Source of the DNA: PZPK01 sp965230795
Lineage (GTDB): Bacteria > Pseudomonadota > Gammaproteobacteria > Pseudomonadales > Oleiphilaceae
NCBI GenBank assembly: GCA_965230795.1
Contig: OZ246020.1
Span: 2,232,001 to 2,296,000, forward strand
Length of the DNA: 64,000 bases
Direction: 5' to 3'
Shown: in pieces, positions 63,084 through 64,000 of the stretch
Position numbering within the stretch: the first letter of the stretch is position 1
How the letters are laid out: every line of letters begins with the position of its first letter
Translations under genes and position numbers: made by a program
Notes under the pieces: generated by a model
Database searches by the model: none
What the model was told of the DNA's origin: nothing
Seen by the model: only the letters and a program-made list of their open reading frames with translations

Positions 63084-64000
63084 CTATTTCATTTCATTGA
63101 GCGCTTCACCAATCACCTGGTCGCGACCATTCTGTTTGGCTTTATACAGGCATTGGTCTGCCAGATCCAGAAGCGAGGTACGGTACTCCAAACTGCCCGG
63201 GGACGGCATGGTGCTGGAGACGCCGATACTGACTGTCAGGTAGAGGTGTATTCCTCCATCACTCATTTCAATTTCCTTAAACTGCTCTCTTATTTTCTCT
63301 GCCAGGCGCAGGGCACCGTCCAGATGCGTATTGGGCAGCAGCACCGCGAACTCTTCACCACCATAACGAGCGACGGTATCGGAAGGCCGTCTGATGATGG
63401 CGCTGATTAATTCTGCTGCACGTTTTAAGCAAAAATCGCCGAAAAGGTGGCCATGGGTATCGTTGAGCTGTTTAAAATGATCAATATCGATCATCATCAC
63501 GGAAAACGGCCAATGCTCTCTCGCTGCACGCTTATATTCCCGGCGAAAGGATTGATCGAAATAGTAGCGATTCTTCAGCTGGGTAAGGCCATCGGTGACG
63601 CTCAGTGCCTTGAGACGTTCATTCGCTTCCTCGAGTTCGAGGGTGCGATCCTTGACCAGCGAATCCAGATCTTCGTTCATCCTAATCTGAACGTTGAGCA
63701 GATCATCCTGAGCTTTCACTCTCAGCTCTTTTTCCTCGTTAAGCTTGTCAGCAAATGCCAGTGATAGCAGAGACAGTTCAACAAGTGATCCAAGGGAAAA
63801 AGCATTGGTGCTGAACAAATTGGGTGAAATAATCTGGGACGATTCAAGTATATACATGCTAATAAAAAGCAGGTAACTGAACCATGCCCAAGCAAAAAAG
63901 CGTGCAGACTTCATCCCTTTTAACCAGTATTTCACACCAATATAAAACCCGGTCAGTACGGCCAGAGAGACAAGTGTGTAGGTGGCTTTTAACGCGACGT
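63084..64000 (-). CDS. Membrane diguanylate cyclase (GGDEF), 5' end cut by window
   Basis: The frame is open to the right edge, so the N-terminus is missing. The visible part has several membrane helices (ALKATYTLVSLAVLTGFYIG, then ARFFAWAWFSYLLFISMYI), a coiled coil (KLNEEKELRVKAQDDLL) and a GGDEF domain with GGEEF and an RPSD inhibitory site five residues before it. Both suggest an active, product-inhibited cyclase. The layout resembles 7TMR-DISM-type receptors. It ends 17 bases before the ribE start, leftwards. Confidence 0.9.
   Translation of the reverse strand, partial: VALKATYTLVSLAVLTGFYIGVKYWLKGMKSARFFAWAWFSYLLFISMYILESSQIISPNLFSTNAFSLGSLVELSLLSLAFADKLNEEKELRVKAQDDLLNVQIRMNEDLDSLVKDRTLELEEANERLKALSVTDGLTQLKNRYYFDQSFRREYKRAAREHWPFSVMMIDIDHFKQLNDTHGHLFGDFCLKRAAELISAIIRRPSDTVARYGGEEFAVLLPNTHLDGALRLAEKIREQFKEIEMSDGGIHLYLTVSIGVSSTMPSPGSLEYRTSLLDLADQCLYKAKQNGRDQVIGEALNEMK

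Noticed and set aside
1..64000. tRNA genes, CRISPR arrays, insertion sequences or prophage
   Set aside because: No tRNA T-loop pattern in the intergenic gaps, no regularly spaced repeat with unique spacers, and no transposase, integrase or phage protein among the frames.

Overview
The window is a gene-dense piece of a gammaproteobacterial chromosome. Gene content and order over the first 24 kb (prmB-aroC-queA-tgt-yajC-secD-secF, then trmJ-cysE-iscR-iscS-ndk-rlmN-pilF-rodZ-ispG-hisS-yfgM-bamB-der) resemble Pseudomonas and related Pseudomonadales/Oceanospirillales, as do crcB-serS-cysG and fabI beside a Yej-type peptide transporter. Genus cannot be fixed from the sequence alone. No tRNA, rRNA, insertion sequence, prophage or CRISPR array was seen.

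Region 1 (1-24.4 kb) is housekeeping: an alpha/beta hydrolase (cut by the window edge) with a DUF4892-type protein, ribosomal protein and chorismate enzymes, queuosine synthesis (queA, tgt), the SecDF-YajC translocase accessory complex, a reversed SuhB-family gene whose metal-binding motifs are lost, trmJ, cysE, and a reduced Fe-S locus with only iscR and iscS. Then come ndk, rlmN, pilF, a RodZ-like gene, ispG, hisS, yfgM, bamB and der. A one-domain asparaginase-like protein and a CWC cysteine-rich protein overlap the end of this run.

Region 2 (24.4-33 kb) carries a leucine dehydrogenase plus three-gene branched-chain 2-oxo acid dehydrogenase operon (E1 alpha, E1 beta, E2; no E3), preceded by a strikingly foldable leader, then crcB, serS and cysG. 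Region 3 (32.4-45.2 kb) holds small unknown genes, a DAHP synthase, a DUF1631-PilZ pair, a lipoprotein hydrolase, and the leftward yejABEF-fabI cluster.

Region 4 (45.4-49.6 kb) has two tandem TonB/TolA-like proteins, the first with a 15-bp tandem repeat encoding EPKK(A/S), then rsmC and msrA. Region 5 (49.5-61 kb) is a complete urea uptake and hydrolysis cluster, urtABCDE-ureDABCEFG, on one strand behind a sigma-54-type promoter candidate with an NtrC-like palindrome. The 0.5-kb gap before it also contains a strong leftward terminator with no annotated gene to serve. Region 6 (61-64 kb) has a secreted DUF6160-like protein, riboflavin synthase and a membrane diguanylate cyclase cut by the window edge.

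Most promising leads: the motif-less SuhB paralogue/orthologue, the nested-helix leader before leucine dehydrogenase, the orphan leftward terminator suggesting a small RNA, the minimal isc locus with a good IscR site, and the repeat-bearing TonB-like pair.
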